Shown: piece after piece, positions 43,801 through 54,404 of the stretch | Layout: each line of letters opens with the position of its first letter | Numbering within the stretch: position 1 is the stretch's first letter | NCBI RefSeq assembly: GCF_965363235.1 | Contig: NC_134844.1 | Coordinates: 16,970,646-17,034,645 of the forward strand | Reading direction: 5' to 3' | DNA length: 64,000 nucleotides | Source of the DNA: Mytilus galloprovincialis | Lineage: Eukaryota > Mollusca > Bivalvia > Mytilida > Mytilidae | Position numbers and translations under genes: made by a program | Notes under the pieces: model-generated | What the model was told of the DNA's origin: nothing | Databases searched by the model: none | Seen by the model: the letters and a program-made list of their open reading frames with translations, nothing else

Positions 43801-46800
43801 TGTCAAGAACTTATTTTACGCATGCATCTCTGTGCTACATAACTAGTTTTTATAAATGTCCAAGTTAAAGGCAATAGAGATCATAGAAGTATGTTTATCG
43901 AATGATCATGTCACAATTAAAACAGTAAGAAAGGGATTGACGTGAAATGAAGTATAAGAAATCTATAGACAGTCTAGAAAAGCAAGACATTTGTCATGTC
44001 AAAAGAACAGAGTGTGTGTAGGACCATTAGTTGTATAGCAGAGTATATGTAGTTTCCGTGTGTCCATTAGATTACACATCTGTATCAAATTTCTGTGTTA
44101 AGTGAGCTATTAAATTACGGGAAAATCCAATTCAGTATACATGTAGTCTCAAACTTTTACATTTCATGCGAAATGTCTAATGTTCAGACAGTGTTGTTTT
44201 TAAACAGTAGTCATCAAAGTCAAACGACAATCTTTTATTTTTTTTTATTTGTTCAATACAATTTGTGAATATGGCTGGATCCAAGATATTTGAAAGAGGG
44301 TGTAGTTCCCGATATTGGACTTATGTTGACGAGCGGAGCAATGCCACAAAATAGTTTGGACGATTTCTAGTATACGCTAAAAATGTGTATAGATATTGTG
44401 GAAAACATGAGATTTTCAAAATTATTTAGCGATCGAAAAAAGGGGGTACGCCCTCTACCCCTGTATCCTCGAATGCACGTTTAGGTATACAAGGACAAAC
44501 ACCTGATAATACTTCCATGGTATAGGTATTAAAAGACGAAAAAGTACTTTTGATAAATATATCAATGATATGAATTTCCGCCCACATCAAATTATCTTCA
44601 ATTAAATTATAGAAAAATACTATTAAAAAAATAGTCGAGTACACCTTTCACATTCGGGTGGTTGGAATCTACTGTAAACGTTAAAACTTGTGAAAACAAC
44701 ACAAAAGACAACCTTCTCGCTTCGGAATTCATTATTTTAATATATTATTTGCTAAATTTCGTCTTTGTAGTTTTTAAAATTCATAATTTGAAAAGAACTA
44801 AAATATGGGTCAAGTAAAATGACAAGTAATGATGGGTGTATTTGATTTCAAGTTGCTAACTTACTTATTCCATTATAATATTTGTATCAATAAAATCTTT
44901 CAAAATTTAATGACAAAATATTCAAATATTAAAAAAATTATTTAGGGTTAAATTTTACATAAAGTATATTCCAGCTAAAAAGGCGTGTTCAAAGAGTAAA
45001 ACATGCATGTAGTGTATTCTTTCCTTCGTCATACTACAATGCAAATACGTTGAGTTAGGTCGGTTATGTCGAGTAAAGTCGTTTTATTGAAAATCTCTAA
45101 TAAAAAGACATAGTTTACAAAGTTATGCTCTTAAAATAAACTTATCATAGATACCAGTATTGATATTTTTACGCCAGACATTACAGTATATGAAGAAGTT
45201 GACATTGATTCCCACACACCGTGTCATTCGAAGGGGTACATGTATATCATTCCTTCTCCGCATAGGACATCCGTATTTGTTTGCTAACAAGTTACTATTT
45301 AATAAGTTAAAAGAGTTGATTTATATTAAAAATCTAGTCGTGAACGTATAGAGACGACCGGTATGTGACTTAGAAAAAGTAAAGAACTGTACATGGCGTT
45401 CATTATCACTGAACTAGTATATATTTGTTTAGGGCCCAGCTGAAGGACGCTTCCAGGTGAGAGAATTTCTCGTTGCATTGAAGACCTGTTGGTGACCTTC
45501 TGCTGTTGTCTGCTCTATGGTCGGGTTGTTGTCTCTTTGACACATTCCCCATTTCCATTCTCAATTTTATGTTTTGCTTGCAACAACAAAATGCATTGAC
45601 CCTATCAATGTTAGCTGTCGACAGACACTAGGCGCTCAAACCTTGCTTGTGTATCTATTATGTTGATGGCGTTATCGGCATCTTACATTTATCGTGCTTG
45701 TAAAAACAATCTTATATATATACAATTATAATCTGTCGTGGGCCTTTAGTTGGTGATGTAAGTAATCTCTACATACACATATCAATTGATACAATAAACG
45801 TGTGTTTGCATAAAAATGTGAAGGAGTTTGTTCACATCTTGGAAATTATATTTAAGATTAGTAATATAACGAGAACAACTATTAGATTGTTTTGTCGTAT
45901 ATATAGTGTTGTCAATGCTTATTCTCCTTACATAACTATTAAATTTAACAATAGGGTTGGAAGAAACCAAGGATGCAATAAAAAGTTGGGAAATATAGAC
46001 GATTCAGATAACACAGATGAAATGCAAAACAAAAAAAAAAAACGGCCGAATTAAGTACAAAGTGACGTATTTACCTTTATAACAACACTGTCATCTGAAT
46101 GATGAACTGCGGTCACTGTCTCCTGATTTAATTCCTAGAATAAAATAAAAATGTCAAAATTATGTGTATTTACTGTCCACTGACTCGGTGAAGATTATAG
46201 GTACTGTGATACCTCATGAATATCTTTATAATGCCATCCTAAAAGTTGAAAGAGAACGATTACAGAGGAACGTTCAAATTCACAAGTCAAAAACAAGCTG
46301 TCAACGTCATGGTTAAATTTGAGAAGACCAACAGACAAACAAAAGTGCACAAACAAAACATAGAATGTAGAGTGTGCAACACGAACTCCACCAAAACAAT
46401 GGGAGAGTTGTTTATTCAAATCCTGAAGAATAATCAGATAATGTTCTACATGTCACACGTACACCAGTTGTGTTGCTGATGAAAGGTTAAACATGGCAAT
46501 TAGTCCAATGATAATTCCGGGGAATTGTTTTTAAAAAGTTTTATTTCTACACCCGTTCATGAAGCATGATCGGTGTCGAAAACTTGCACATAATACTTTT
46601 AACGCCGATTCAATTTCCTGTCAAATTTCTGTTCATTAAATGGTCAAATCATAAAAACACTGAGGTTTTTCAACTACGGGTAGTCATTGTCCTATCCGTA
46701 ATTTGCACCACTGTTTGGAATTGTTGGTTATTATTGCTTTGTCATATTTTTTTAATTCAAGCTCCTTTGATAAGTTTTTCTTAGATTAACCGCATGTCTG

Positions 46801-47590
46801 GAAAACCTAATTGATATTGAATGCATGGTGTCTTGAAAAGTACCTCTGATTAACGTTAATATAGCGGTTACTTATTCGTAATGTTAACTGAGATTTGTGT
46901 AATGACTTTCAAATGGAATAAACCCTTGAAAAAATATGAGTCATAAGGACTTTTCATGATCTACATTCATCTAACGCGCTCAAATCTTAACCTAGTGAAT
47001 AAACAAATAGCCAAATTCGTGAAGATTAAATTGCATGAAGGAATTTGAATTTTAGTTTCTTAATAATGTTTTAATTAAATAACGGGGAATCTTAAACATG
47101 TTGCTTTTTCACTAGAGTAATTTTCAGCAGGAAAGCGTAAACCTCAACACTTGAAAGCCAAAGATGCATCAATACATTGCACCTTTATGAACATATAACC
47201 AACTGGTTTATGCCCATGTAAAATTTTAGAAGGAAAGGAAGAAGTAACACAAACCAACTGCTGACTAAGAGCAAGAAAGTTCCTTTGTTATTCATGAAAA
47301 TGACAGTATATTATGGTGTTACCACTCTAACAGTTAACGACTGTATCTGATTATTGATAGTCTCAAAAACTTCCTTCTTGGTGTTCATGCCAACAAGTAT
47401 ATTATAATTAGAAAGTTTTAACGTGACATTAGGATAGTATACAATCGTATATTCTAGCATGAAAATCAGCTTAAACGTCAGCAGTGAATAGTATTAAGAA
47501 AAAATGTTATGCATGTATTAATAACTATATTAACCTGTATCAGATAATGTTCCAAAAGTTTTGCCTCCCCTTGATCTATCTTCGTTACAT
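31805..47590 (-). CDS. Small helical protein gene, three candidate exons (5' end not found)
   Basis: Candidate exons on the minus strand: 47535-47590 (VTKIDQGEAKLLEHYLIQ), 46075-46134 (ELNQETVTAVHHSDDSVVIK) and 31805-31984 (LRDLQTQVNNLMQTHLYTT onward to a TAA). All have AG/GT borders and phases agree: 1 to 0, then 0 to 0, then 0. The last exon is homologous to the C-terminal half of the 86-residue gene at 48596-51183: both have HxY near the start, a Leu/Val-rich helix with AA, and G[YF] before a final helix. The paralogue is secreted, so this one probably is too, but no signal-peptide exon entering 47590 was found. The 14-kb last intron contains the naiad and an 18-copy array of the terminal acceptor. 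Exon 3 is firmer than exons 1 and 2. Confidence 0.5.
31930..33300 (-). repeat. 18 tandem 76-bp units carrying acceptor plus heptad-coding segment
   Basis: TACAAATGTG recurs at 31935, 32011, 32087 and onward to 33227 with an exact 76-bp spacing, 18 units. On the minus strand each unit holds a pyrimidine tract with AG (TTATTTTATTTTCAG), then CTACGAGATCTCCAGACACA, coding LRDLQTQ. The unit next to the gene is the true start of the last exon. Differences between units in the heptad are mostly silent or conservative: CTA/TTA, CGC/CGA, Asp/Glu, one Arg-to-Gln class. Units 12-17 alternate as A-B pairs (152-bp higher order). No unit has a stop in any of the three minus-strand frames, so long ORFs through it are a by-product. 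Confidence 0.85.
33330..33470 (+). repeat. Family A fragment with internal deletion
   Basis: AAAATCACCACAAAAATACTG, AAAACGGAAAGTCCC, then directly GGTGGATTGAACCTGTTTTT, lacking the middle of the family. Confidence 0.55.
33832..34396. mobile_element. MITE-like element with about 95-bp terminal inverted repeats
   Basis: TCACCGTGTATCATCAGTAC at the left end and TACGATGATACACGGTGA at the right end are inverted. The match continues inward through GGTTAGTACCTATATCCG on the right arm to an AACAAAG block. Total about 565 bp, with a non-coding middle. ORFs over the arms are incidental. No clear target duplication. Confidence 0.55.
34905..34987 (-). repeat. Retrozyme fragment, left part of an interrupted copy
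   Basis: GTTATCAAAGGTACTAGG, TACGCCAGACGTGCG and GCCAAATACGGCTAAGG keep the retrozyme order, but the hammerhead core between GTGCG and the next block is deleted. It resumes at 35976 after the PLE. Confidence 0.65.
34988..35975 (-). mobile_element. Penelope-like element, 5'-truncated, inserted in a retrozyme
   Basis: Closely similar to the 3' kilobase of the copy at 23583: tail with GCCATGG-like ACGACATGGCTAAAAATG, then RT C-terminus (KLYDKRDDFSFPIVNFPFLS at 35325-35603), the YIDD region near 35750 and GTNCPPLLADLF-like coding up to LDFLIDNIF. Several frame interruptions. The 5' end stops at the same RT region as CTTGATAATATCAG at 24553. Retrozyme sequence lies on both sides. Confidence 0.8.
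35976..36070 (-). repeat. Retrozyme fragment, right part of the interrupted copy
   Basis: TTATCTATGCCTGGGATAAG, AAAATCCTTGG and TTTTTCGAAAAATG continue where 34987 left off in other retrozyme copies (compare 15139-15180). Confidence 0.65.
36075..36620. other. Intronic, no feature recognised
   Basis: AT-rich; no repeat or exon identified. Confidence 0.35.
37555..37700 (-). repeat. Family-A-like segment inside the naiad 3' UTR
   Basis: CCTGACTTGGTACAGGACAC and GGTGGGTTGAACCTGGTTTT match free-standing family A copies. The same segment occurs in the second naiad (63910-64000), so it is part of the element. Confidence 0.6.
37775..38310 (-). repeat. Retrozyme-like segment and 244-bp tandem duplication in the naiad 3' UTR
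   Basis: CGCCCAGATATAAAAGATCG occurs at about 37823 and 38066, with TTTTGCCAAATACGGCATTG and ATGCCCGGGATAAGAACA in both units: two tandem copies of about 244 bp. The outer copy is preceded by AATACGCCAAAAACGCGTCT and AGACTCAATAGTGACGCC, the layout of the hammerhead repeats (stem I TGACGC/ACGCCA kept, core altered). The second naiad has one unit. Confidence 0.7.
38898..41912 (-). CDS. Naiad-type PLE protein: GIY-YIG endonuclease, CxC domain, reverse transcriptase
   Basis: 1004 residues, no stop. A Cys cluster (CSISKCNRKNCKTC, 89-102) precedes an N-terminal GIY-YIG nuclease at about 134-236: VYGIEC (136-141), LIYVGET (147-152), RMNDHRS, and a CCHH set formed by Cys141, Cys144, His163 and His179, with DFWIRELGTAIPYG near its end. 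A linker holds CSC (432-434) and SPAGHIITGDLG (442-453), the CxC domain of N-terminal-endonuclease PLEs. RT follows: VVVPADKASNNIVFICK (557-572), WIPKLHKTPYKERYIAGSS (631-649), FDFSTLYTTIP (714-724), QTVGIPMGTNCAPLLADLF (799-817), catalytic YIDD (848-851) and IYDKRDDFNF (903-912). Endonuclease before RT is the reverse of canonical PLEs. The key cysteines are ordinary Cys codons, so this is not one of the selenocysteine-bearing naiads. All visible catalytic motifs are intact. Confidence 0.93.
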   Translation of the reverse strand: MKTSRTNNIILDDTTPRIKRCQSAVVKDTTTPILSGVPRIILNDVMKMTHVQSSESALYYKNSDKFEYIRPCTVQLSDILDFNDNHQYCSISKCNRKNCKTCDILITDTHFQSNLTTKNYNTHSHEDLNCTASNIVYGIECTLCGLIYVGETRQRLNFRMNDHRSNVNDPNNNKFLYKHFNQPDHSIVSMKVRIIEKIYHPTNDPILSTPYRLQREDFWIRELGTAIPYGCNDKIDGVGILSSPRCSTVNTLKLFNTSARRNRSHGHRKYIPPAVHTVTIDSLLSSVQKPLGIHHIRTKLYSIPLSKLSLLFQDAKNTSVTDSRSVLYRLVAIIMDIANHRLFKPVLTTSNSEEKRYFFKVEFANKGLDAINIGNIFHQKSVQKTIPDYFKNKATPVISYTYTKSIASKIFNHKRVLEAFNLKDTKSKPPDCSCASSQYNYSPAGHIITGDLGIVTNEQLRELLAKGPKYRIPQPINWNKNFKLLMDAVEDYARKWVKREPDEPELDTLSEWIKAIRSCIQRRIQKLRCNMSTRVSNPFKNPEVVDALSSLHDKYVVVPADKASNNIVFICKKHYLQCLTTELGIDKTTGNPTYSLTSFTKDEILQNHKSVLLSFGINIKENEENLPSLYWIPKLHKTPYKERYIAGSSKCSTKHLSKVLTTILSTVKDGLQKYCEEIYSTSGVNQMWILKNSKDLLLNLRSQSLQFCSNIKTFDFSTLYTTIPHAQLKDRLHHLIKQSFFYKNGNRRYKFLVLGYNNSYFVKNHTESSRKYTEDDIIKMLDFLIDNIFVEFGGFIFQQTVGIPMGTNCAPLLADLFLYSYEAEFIQNLLKDKKKKHLAKFFNFTFRYIDDVLSLNNPYFSQYLHLIYPSELEIKDTTDTRRTASYLDLFLNIDVDGRLHTKIYDKRDDFNFPIINFPFLSSNIPSAPSYGVYISQLIRYSRACSHYTDFIYRSVLLTQKLLQQSYEEDRLKLTLRKFYGHHHELVDPYDVSLTKLAKDIFTTW
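43626..45140. other. Intronic or intergenic, no feature recognised
   Basis: AT-rich; the minus-strand ORF at 44426 shows no family feature. Confidence 0.35.
45142..45180 (-). repeat. Retrozyme fragment ending near the cleavage position
   Basis: CATAGATACCAGTATTG and TACGCCAGAC match the hammerhead repeats and stop within a few bases of the predicted cleavage site; the ribozyme core is absent. Confidence 0.5.
45420..45575 (-). repeat. Dispersed repeat family B copy
   Basis: Reverse complement of 10335-10480: AGCTGAAGGACGCTTCCAGG, TTGCATTGAAGACC, TCTATGGTCGGGTTGTTGTC and CACATTCCCCATTTCCATTC. Confidence 0.65.
46240..46510 (-). mobile_element. Old PLE 3'-tail fragment (tail type 1)
   Basis: AAACAAGCTGTCAACGTCATGG, ACATAGAATGTAG, CACGAACTCCACCAAAAC and CCAGTTGTGTTGC follow the order of the tail at 23640-23820, at lower identity than the other fragments. 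Confidence 0.55.
46515..47534. other. Intron of the minus-strand gene, no feature
   Basis: No repeat or exon recognised between the two candidate exons at 46075 and 47535. Confidence 0.35.
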
Positions 47591-48595
47591 CTGAAATATA
47601 AAATTGTTTGCAGTAAAATATATCAACCTTTCGGTTTCAATATATGAGCTCATACACGTTGGAAACTAGACAATACTATGTCTTTCCGTGTTTAAACTAC
47701 CTTCTTAAAGCGCTAAGTTAAAACTGTCTTATAAACTCCTTTCTATAAACTCAGTACATTGATTTTCTGAAAATAAATTTTCTTTTCTATTGTCGTAATA
47801 TATAAAATAATAAAATTTGGAAATTCATCATTAGGGTATACTTTCTTCAAAGCAGTATCGAAATAAGCATAAAACCGTCGTTTGTTGATTTTTTTTATAC
47901 ACATGTACAAGTCTAATCGAAAGGAATTCATACACATATTAGAGAGTAATGCTTTTTTTTTTAACCATTCTAAAAAAACAAAGTTGTGTGAAAAACTATA
48001 TACAGATACGTGACATAATATTGTTTTGTAACTTTACCAGACACTAGATTACAATTTTGTTTTGTATCGTTATGCAAATCATTCTTAATTTGGCGATATT
48101 TCGGATTTAATAAAATTCTACAGGTTGAACTCCATACGAATATATATATAAAAAAAATATGTGTACCAGTTATAACACCAGATATGCAACAATTACAACA
48201 GTATATAATAGGTGTATAAATGTATAGAATGTTCGTAAAAGGCGACGAAAATTATTATTTGCCTTCATCTAATTTTTAAATGGCATTCAATCCTTCACTT
48301 ATGTGAATAGTTTTCATGTTAACGTATAATGTTTTTATAATAGATGTGGTTTCAATTGCACATTATCTATAAACTATATCAATTTATCTGTGATGCAGTT
48401 TTATTGTAAATCTTTTTATTTATATTTTGTTATTCCACTGGTCGATATTAAACGGTAGATGGTATAATTTTACAAACAAAAACTAGATTAGAATATTGTA
48501 TATCCTATTAATGATTCGGATTTGTTTTTTTGTGTCTGTTGAAGTTGCTGTTTCATTGACACGTATTCAAACTTGTTTTTTGTATTAATAACTTA

Positions 48596-51183
48596 TTACA
48601 TACGATCAAGAAACTGAGCAATTCGAGCGAATCCAACTCTGTCAATTAAATGTGTGACTTGGTCAACCTCTGCTGCAGCCAATAACTCTACCAGTAGCAC
48701 CCTCTCTGATGACGGCAGGGAATTGTAGATATGAGATTTGTGCATTACCTCTAAAATATTAAGTAGATGATCGGTCGAGACTGACACTGTAGTTTTCGGC
48801 GTTTGTGCAAAAGTGCACATTGCGCATGTCAAAACAATTAGTGCTGTTATCCTGGAAAATAAGCATGAATCGTGATTTCATTCAAGTTTCTAAACGACAA
48901 TAACTGTTTAATATCGGTTTATTCCAAATTCGAGTAAAATTGTCTTATAAAACTTTAATGTGATGGACGAAATATGAATTTCCAGATAAAAAAACCCCAA
49001 TTGAATGGGTATCTATATTTTGACAAGTTATTTACAATTAGAATGCACTCCTCATGAAAAATTTAAAAAAAGTTCAGATGATCAACACTACAATATATCC
49101 TTCTAACAAAGCAGTTGCTAAAAAATGGAAATTCTCTACAGAACAATGCTGTTATAATTTAACAGAAGAGAAATAAGGTTTATATATTTGTTTTTATATG
49201 TATAAGATTAACATATCAAGCAATAACTGAAAGTTTTAAATCATTAGAACAAAAGACAAAACAGTCAGGTATTTTTTTGTTAAACAAAAGATAGTAGGAA
49301 CAAGTAGTTTTGACCATGCTTAGCAGTCATACCACATCTTCTTTTTTATATTAGCTATATCCTAAAAATTTCATTGAGAAAAATAGAATAGAGAATTGGA
49401 ACGGGGATCGTGTCTATTAGACAATGACCGGATCAAAAAGAACATTACAATGTAAACTCATTGGTCCCATTGGATATCAACTACTTACTTGGCGATGAGC
49501 GAAATCTCTATAGGGAACAAAACAGTTATTTTGAAAAATATCTAAAATATTAGTATTTCCAACAATTTTTTGACACTCTAATTGCTGTTATTTGCACTAT
49601 TTTCGTAGACCTTATTTGAAAAGAAAATAATAAGGTTTTTGATTGTACCAAGTGAAATAGTAAGTAGAATCGACAGTTAAGAAGTGGAAACCAGTCTTGA
49701 AGTCGAAATAAATCTTTATTTGAAAATGCATAGTTAAAACAGCTCAATCACTGAACCATTTTGAATATTTTTATGTTAAATGTGTTTTCTTTGCCTCTAT
49801 AAAAAGATAATGGTAAACAATTATATGCAATACAGATAATGGAAAAGGTGAACAGGAAAGTAGTGATGGAACAGGTCAACGGGAAAGTATTAACCAATCA
49901 AAATACGTCAAATGAAAAATAACTCATGTGTTACCTTCACCTGACTGTTAAATGCTTTTCAAATTGGGTAACATATGAAATATCAATTTGTTCATACAAA
50001 CTATTTGTTATCTTTTCCCACAATTTGTGTTTTATATTATTTTTATATCCCGTTCTGTTTGTTTGCTGCTCGTGTTGATGTCAAAGTGTTTTTTAAAGTT
50101 TAACTTCTAACTTCTGGGTTCATGCATAATGTAAAAAATGTTGTTTAGTAATATTTATCGTTTGTACTGATATCATTGCCCCCTACATATCTTGTATTAT
50201 CCTGGACTATTTTTACATAAGTTTTTTTGACCTAATTTAGATGTACTTCTATTTATATGATAAGGTTATCTCCTTGATCTCAATCAGAATGTCACTTTCA
50301 ATTATATTGGCCAATCTTTAACACACTTCGTCAAGGTGAAATTTAATTTGGAAACAAGGAATGTGTCAAAGAAACTCGGCCAAAGGGCAGATAATGGCCT
50401 AAGGCCACCAATGGGTCTTCAACACATCGAAAAACAAAATCATGCAACAGTAGGCGGGATTCAGCAAGCCCAGAAGCAATCATGTATAATGTGAAATTAG
50501 ATGTCATTCTACACTAAAAAAGAAAATTTACGAAAATTTACGAAACATACATGACTTAATGTTGAAGCCGTATAGGTTGTTAATGTCTCTGTCATTTGGT
50601 CTCTTGTAAGAGTGACCTCATCTGCAATCATATCATATCATCTTTTTTTGTTATATAACAAACGCTATAGGTTCCTGACTTGGGACAGACACAAATATGT
50701 AGCGATGTTTAAACTGTTTTGTGAGATCTCAAGTCTTCACTAGCCAAAATGGAATACTCCACCGCTTATCAATACGCTCAATACAAGTCAGTATTAATGA
50801 AGTCCGAGTCCGAAGTTAGAAAAGGTAAAGAAAAAAACTGATCAAAATGACAATAATCAATGTAAATGAACAAAGGACTTCTAACAGTTACTGTCATGCT
50901 ATCTCCAGACTTCAATTAAATTGCTTTAAAGATTATGTATTCATCATAAGACAACCAACCACAATTCCTCCTGTTAGAGGTTTGAAAAATATAATAATAA
51001 AATATAGCCCGTATCATGCCAACAACTGGTTTTACATTAAATGTTTAAATGTGCAGTCTTTTTGAGTAACGACATATAGTCATAAATATTTCAATTTATT
51101 TCTCGTTTCATACTATTTTGTCAAATATTAGAGTATGTGACATTTTATATATGAGATAATAGAAGATAGAATACTTACTTCAT
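48596..51183 (-). CDS. Secreted 86-residue helical protein, two coding exons
   Basis: Exon 1 contributes ATGAA (51183-51179, donor AA|GTAAGT). Exon 2 is 48851-48596 (acceptor TTTTCCAG|G). The joined start MKITALIVLTCAMCTFAQ is a typical signal peptide, probably cut after AQ. The mature part, about 68 residues, is cysteine-free and looks all-helical: HLLNILEVMHKSHIYNSL, ERVLLVELLAAAEVDQVTHL, and GFARIAQFLDRM at the end. It matches the last exon of the gene at 31805 in pattern, so the two form a local paralogue family on the same strand. A 5' UTR exon may lie upstream: TTCTATCAG precedes the start exon and another donor (TTTG|GTAAGT) lies near 51313. AATAAA is found about 180 nt past the stop. 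Function unknown. Confidence 0.65.
48855..50330. other. Intron of the secreted-protein gene, no feature
   Basis: Only a short family C scrap (GCAGTCATACCACATCTTC near 49322) and a family-B-like GAGAATTGGAACGGGG patch near 49392 were seen. Confidence 0.4.
50335..50740 (+). repeat. Family B copy interrupted by a family C fragment
   Basis: Family B runs 50335-50520 (AGGCCACCAATGGGTCTTCA, GTGAAATTAGATGTCATTCT) and resumes at about 50665 (AGGTTCCTGACTTGGGACAG). Between them, 50560-50660 carries the family C end (GTCATTTGGTCTCTTGTAAG). Confidence 0.55.
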
Positions 51184-51659
51184 GATTGTGCCTCCTGATA
51201 GAAGTAAGTTAACCTAAATATTTACTTATCATCTGACGATAAGACGATTTCATGACCATAGGCAATACTGACAATATCTGTCTGTCCAATAAATAACTGA
51301 TAACTTACTTACCAAAGATAGAATATGAAAATGGAGGTCATTTGCATGTAAATGACTGAATGCATTGTCATGCGTTACATTTTTAAATATTTTTTTTTAA
51401 GATAAGGGTCACCGATTTTGTCGAACCAAGTTCTTTTTCGATGATGTTTTCTTCTGCTTCCAAAGATTAACATGATTAATATAAAAATAAAATTGAGAAT
51501 GGAATTATTCAGATATAATTCAGACTTTTGTATTCCATGATCAAACTTCTTCATTATTCATCTTTTCCTAATTATTTCGTAAAGATCTGTTGAATGCGTA
51601 ATATAGAAATAGAACACTTGTTGGAGTTTTCCGTTATTGGTAGATATGGTGCATGTCTC

Positions 51660-51840
51660 TTTAAGCTAATCCATTTAGCTTTGGTTTGCAAAGCCAACCC
51701 TACTACTCTGTTGCGCAGTATGTCTTCGACTTTAAGCAACACGAACCAACTAACAAACTGGGGGTCAACTAAGGTTGTCCGGTAGGGCAAACAGATCCTA
51801 CTTCAAATGTGACACTCGTTGAGTTGCTTATGTTTAGTTA
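51660..51840 (-). mobile_element. Old PLE 3'-tail fragment (tail type 1)
   Basis: AAGCAACACGAACCAACTAAC, GGGGGTCAACTAAGG and GTCCGGTAGGGCAAACAGAT match the tail at 23715-23790 with many substitutions. Confidence 0.5.
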
Positions 51841-51844
51841 GGCA

Positions 51845-54090
51845 TCACAATGAAAACGAGGATGTTTTAAAAAACATTTCAAACTTGATCACATTACATA
51901 TATCGATTGTACCAATATCAAGACACATTCAAATTTATAATTAGATAAATGTATGAGCGATACATAAACAATTGGACAGTATATGGTCTTCTGAAATGAA
52001 TAAGAATACTATATTTGTACTAATTACAAGTACACGTTAAATATCCCCCATAGAAATTAAACTAAAATGAACATCCACAAGTTTAATACAAATTTATTCA
52101 GTTTGATAACATATATATATGTAGTTTCCTGAAAGGAAGATATTTTGATAATTGTTTTTCATTGAAACAAACTAATTTTAGCAAACTACTTGGTATTTTT
52201 TCCCTGATTTTGATCAATCTACAGACCGTATGACCACGACTCCAGTGGTCAACTCTCAGTGATCAATTATATTATATCTATACTCTTAGGAATAAAGAAA
52301 TTGGTTTGGTGTCAATTATGTTACTCGTGATATTTAAATGATGTATACTTAACACTATCTCTGGAGAAAGTTAGCGGCAGATAAAATTAAATAACAATAG
52401 TTTGTTTAGTTATGTATATTAAATTCTATACTGGTCCACTTCAGAGAATGGCCTTAATCAAATGTCCAGTTATCAATCATCACCGTATCTGTCTACTTCT
52501 GGGGATACATTATATATCTAGGTTGAATCAGATTATGTTAATAAGTGAGTGTTTACACTATCAACGGTTTCTATAACAATATACATATACATGTACTGTC
52601 ATGAAAAGCAATATTTTTCATTGCTTGGACTTGATGGGTATGCTGTTTGATTCATAGATGAATTTTGCAAAATAAAAAAATATTTCAATCAAAGTTAATT
52701 ACGTTTCATTCTTTATAATAACTGTATGTTATTCAGATAATTCAAATGTTTGTCCTGATATCGATTGCAAAAACTTTACAATACTGCAGAGTCAAACCAA
52801 ACATATGTTTTATAGAAAAAAAAATCTTCTAAAAGTCGGTGTTAAATCATTGAAATAATTGACAAAAGATTGAAAAGGAAGATATACTCTCTGTTTGTTA
52901 GAGTTTAATAGGAGTTTGAACTTCGTGATAAATCTTATAGGTATGTTTGAAAAGTCATTGTAAAATGAAGGTTTGTCAGATAGGGCAGATATTGTACCTA
53001 CGGGTCATCCAATAACTTATCCTTAGGTTCGTTTGCGTGCAGACATCATGGCACTATCTCTACATCAGGATCCCGATCAGACGTTGCTGTGGATTCTTAA
53101 ATCATCAATCATGGACACCATTATCGGACAATATGTATACATCACTCAATCCTATGAGTGTGATATATATGACTGACAAATACATAACATATATTTATTG
53201 ATGTCATACACTTATTATTATTACAATGTATTACCTATATGTAAATAGATATATTTCCTTGGTATGCAATTTTTTTTTAAATTTTAGTATCAATTTTAAG
53301 GTATAAGATAAACGCTGTGTATAGAAAAGAACTAACGAAAATTTCAAAAGTACAACTGAGACGCGTTTCGTAAACAACATTGATAACCTAAGTAAAGCAT
53401 CTAAGAGTTTGAATAAGATAAAGCTGTATGAAACTATTAAAAAAAAATCTTCACCTTTTTTCTTAAATTTAATCAAAATCCGTTGTTTTACAAAACTAAC
53501 ATATATGAAAGTACAACCTACTCAGTTATATTAAGATAAAGCACTTCACTGAACAATACCTGCAGAATAAACAATAACAATATAGGTTATATAAACAAAT
53601 CAGTAATATACAATTATTGCTTTTGTATGAGGGCCATGCAAGGATATAATGATCTGAAAGAATCATACCGACTGGGGACGAAGTTCTAGATTGGTATACA
53701 GCTTAGGGTCGATATCTCTTTTATTGACCTCAAACAAAAGCTGCAAATGTTATATTATTAATTTTCAACCAAATTTGTATTATAATCATCGATGCATTAC
53801 AAAATGTATATAGACTCTTTTTTTTCGTTCATTTTAATTTGTCGGAATTTTATAGATACGACAGTTAAAACATTTTAGTTGTTATTTTTTATGGTTTTTT
53901 TTGGGGGTACATCTTTTGTGTATGAAAATTATTGTCATTAAATATTTCGATTGTTAATATACACTTTTAAACACTTATAACAATATCAAGAAATTTATTA
54001 GATGACGTATCGAAGTACTACGGTTTATAGTTTTTTCTAAAAATAAAAGTGCACAATTATCACCTTTCTATCCGCCGTTTTCAATCGACC
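51845..54090. other. Intergenic, no gene recognised
   Basis: Long AT-rich stretch. A GAGACGCGTTTCGTAAACAA scrap at 53359 recalls a retrozyme but lacks the core. No exon or element boundary identified. Confidence 0.4.
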
Positions 54091-54094
54091 TTTA

Positions 54095-54400
54095 TGAAAT
54101 AAATTTTTGATTCGAGCGACACTGATGAATCTTTTGTAGACAAAACACGCGTCTGGTACAAATATAAAATTGTCATCCTGGTATATAGGATGAGTTTATT
54201 TACAACCACTGGGTGGATGCCATTGTTTACCGAGGGAATCACTAGCCCAGTACTCAGCGCTTCTGTGTTGACATGAATTATCATTGATATGGTCATAATT
54301 ATAAACTAACTGTTGAAATACTTAGGTTTTTTATAAACGAAACGTTCGGCCGGTTTAGATATAAAGTTGCATTCTTGGTATCTCTGATGAGTTTATTTCA
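54095..54400 (+). repeat. Degenerate retrozyme copy, plus orientation
   Basis: GAGCGACACTGATGAATC, GTAGACAAAACACGCGTC and TGGTACAAAT keep the hammerhead layout, but the GAAA core segment reads AAAA, so it should not cleave. Internal landmarks (CCACTGGGTGGATGCC, CACTAGCCCAGTACTCAGCG) are the complement of those at 15229-15300. A second, more degraded unit follows to about 54400 (GTTTTTTATAAACGAAACG). Confidence 0.65.
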
Positions 54401-54404
54401 CATG

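Noticed and set aside
53359-53390. GAGACGCGTTTCGTAAACAA resembling a retrozyme
   Set aside because: No CTGATGA segment or stem I; at best a remnant.
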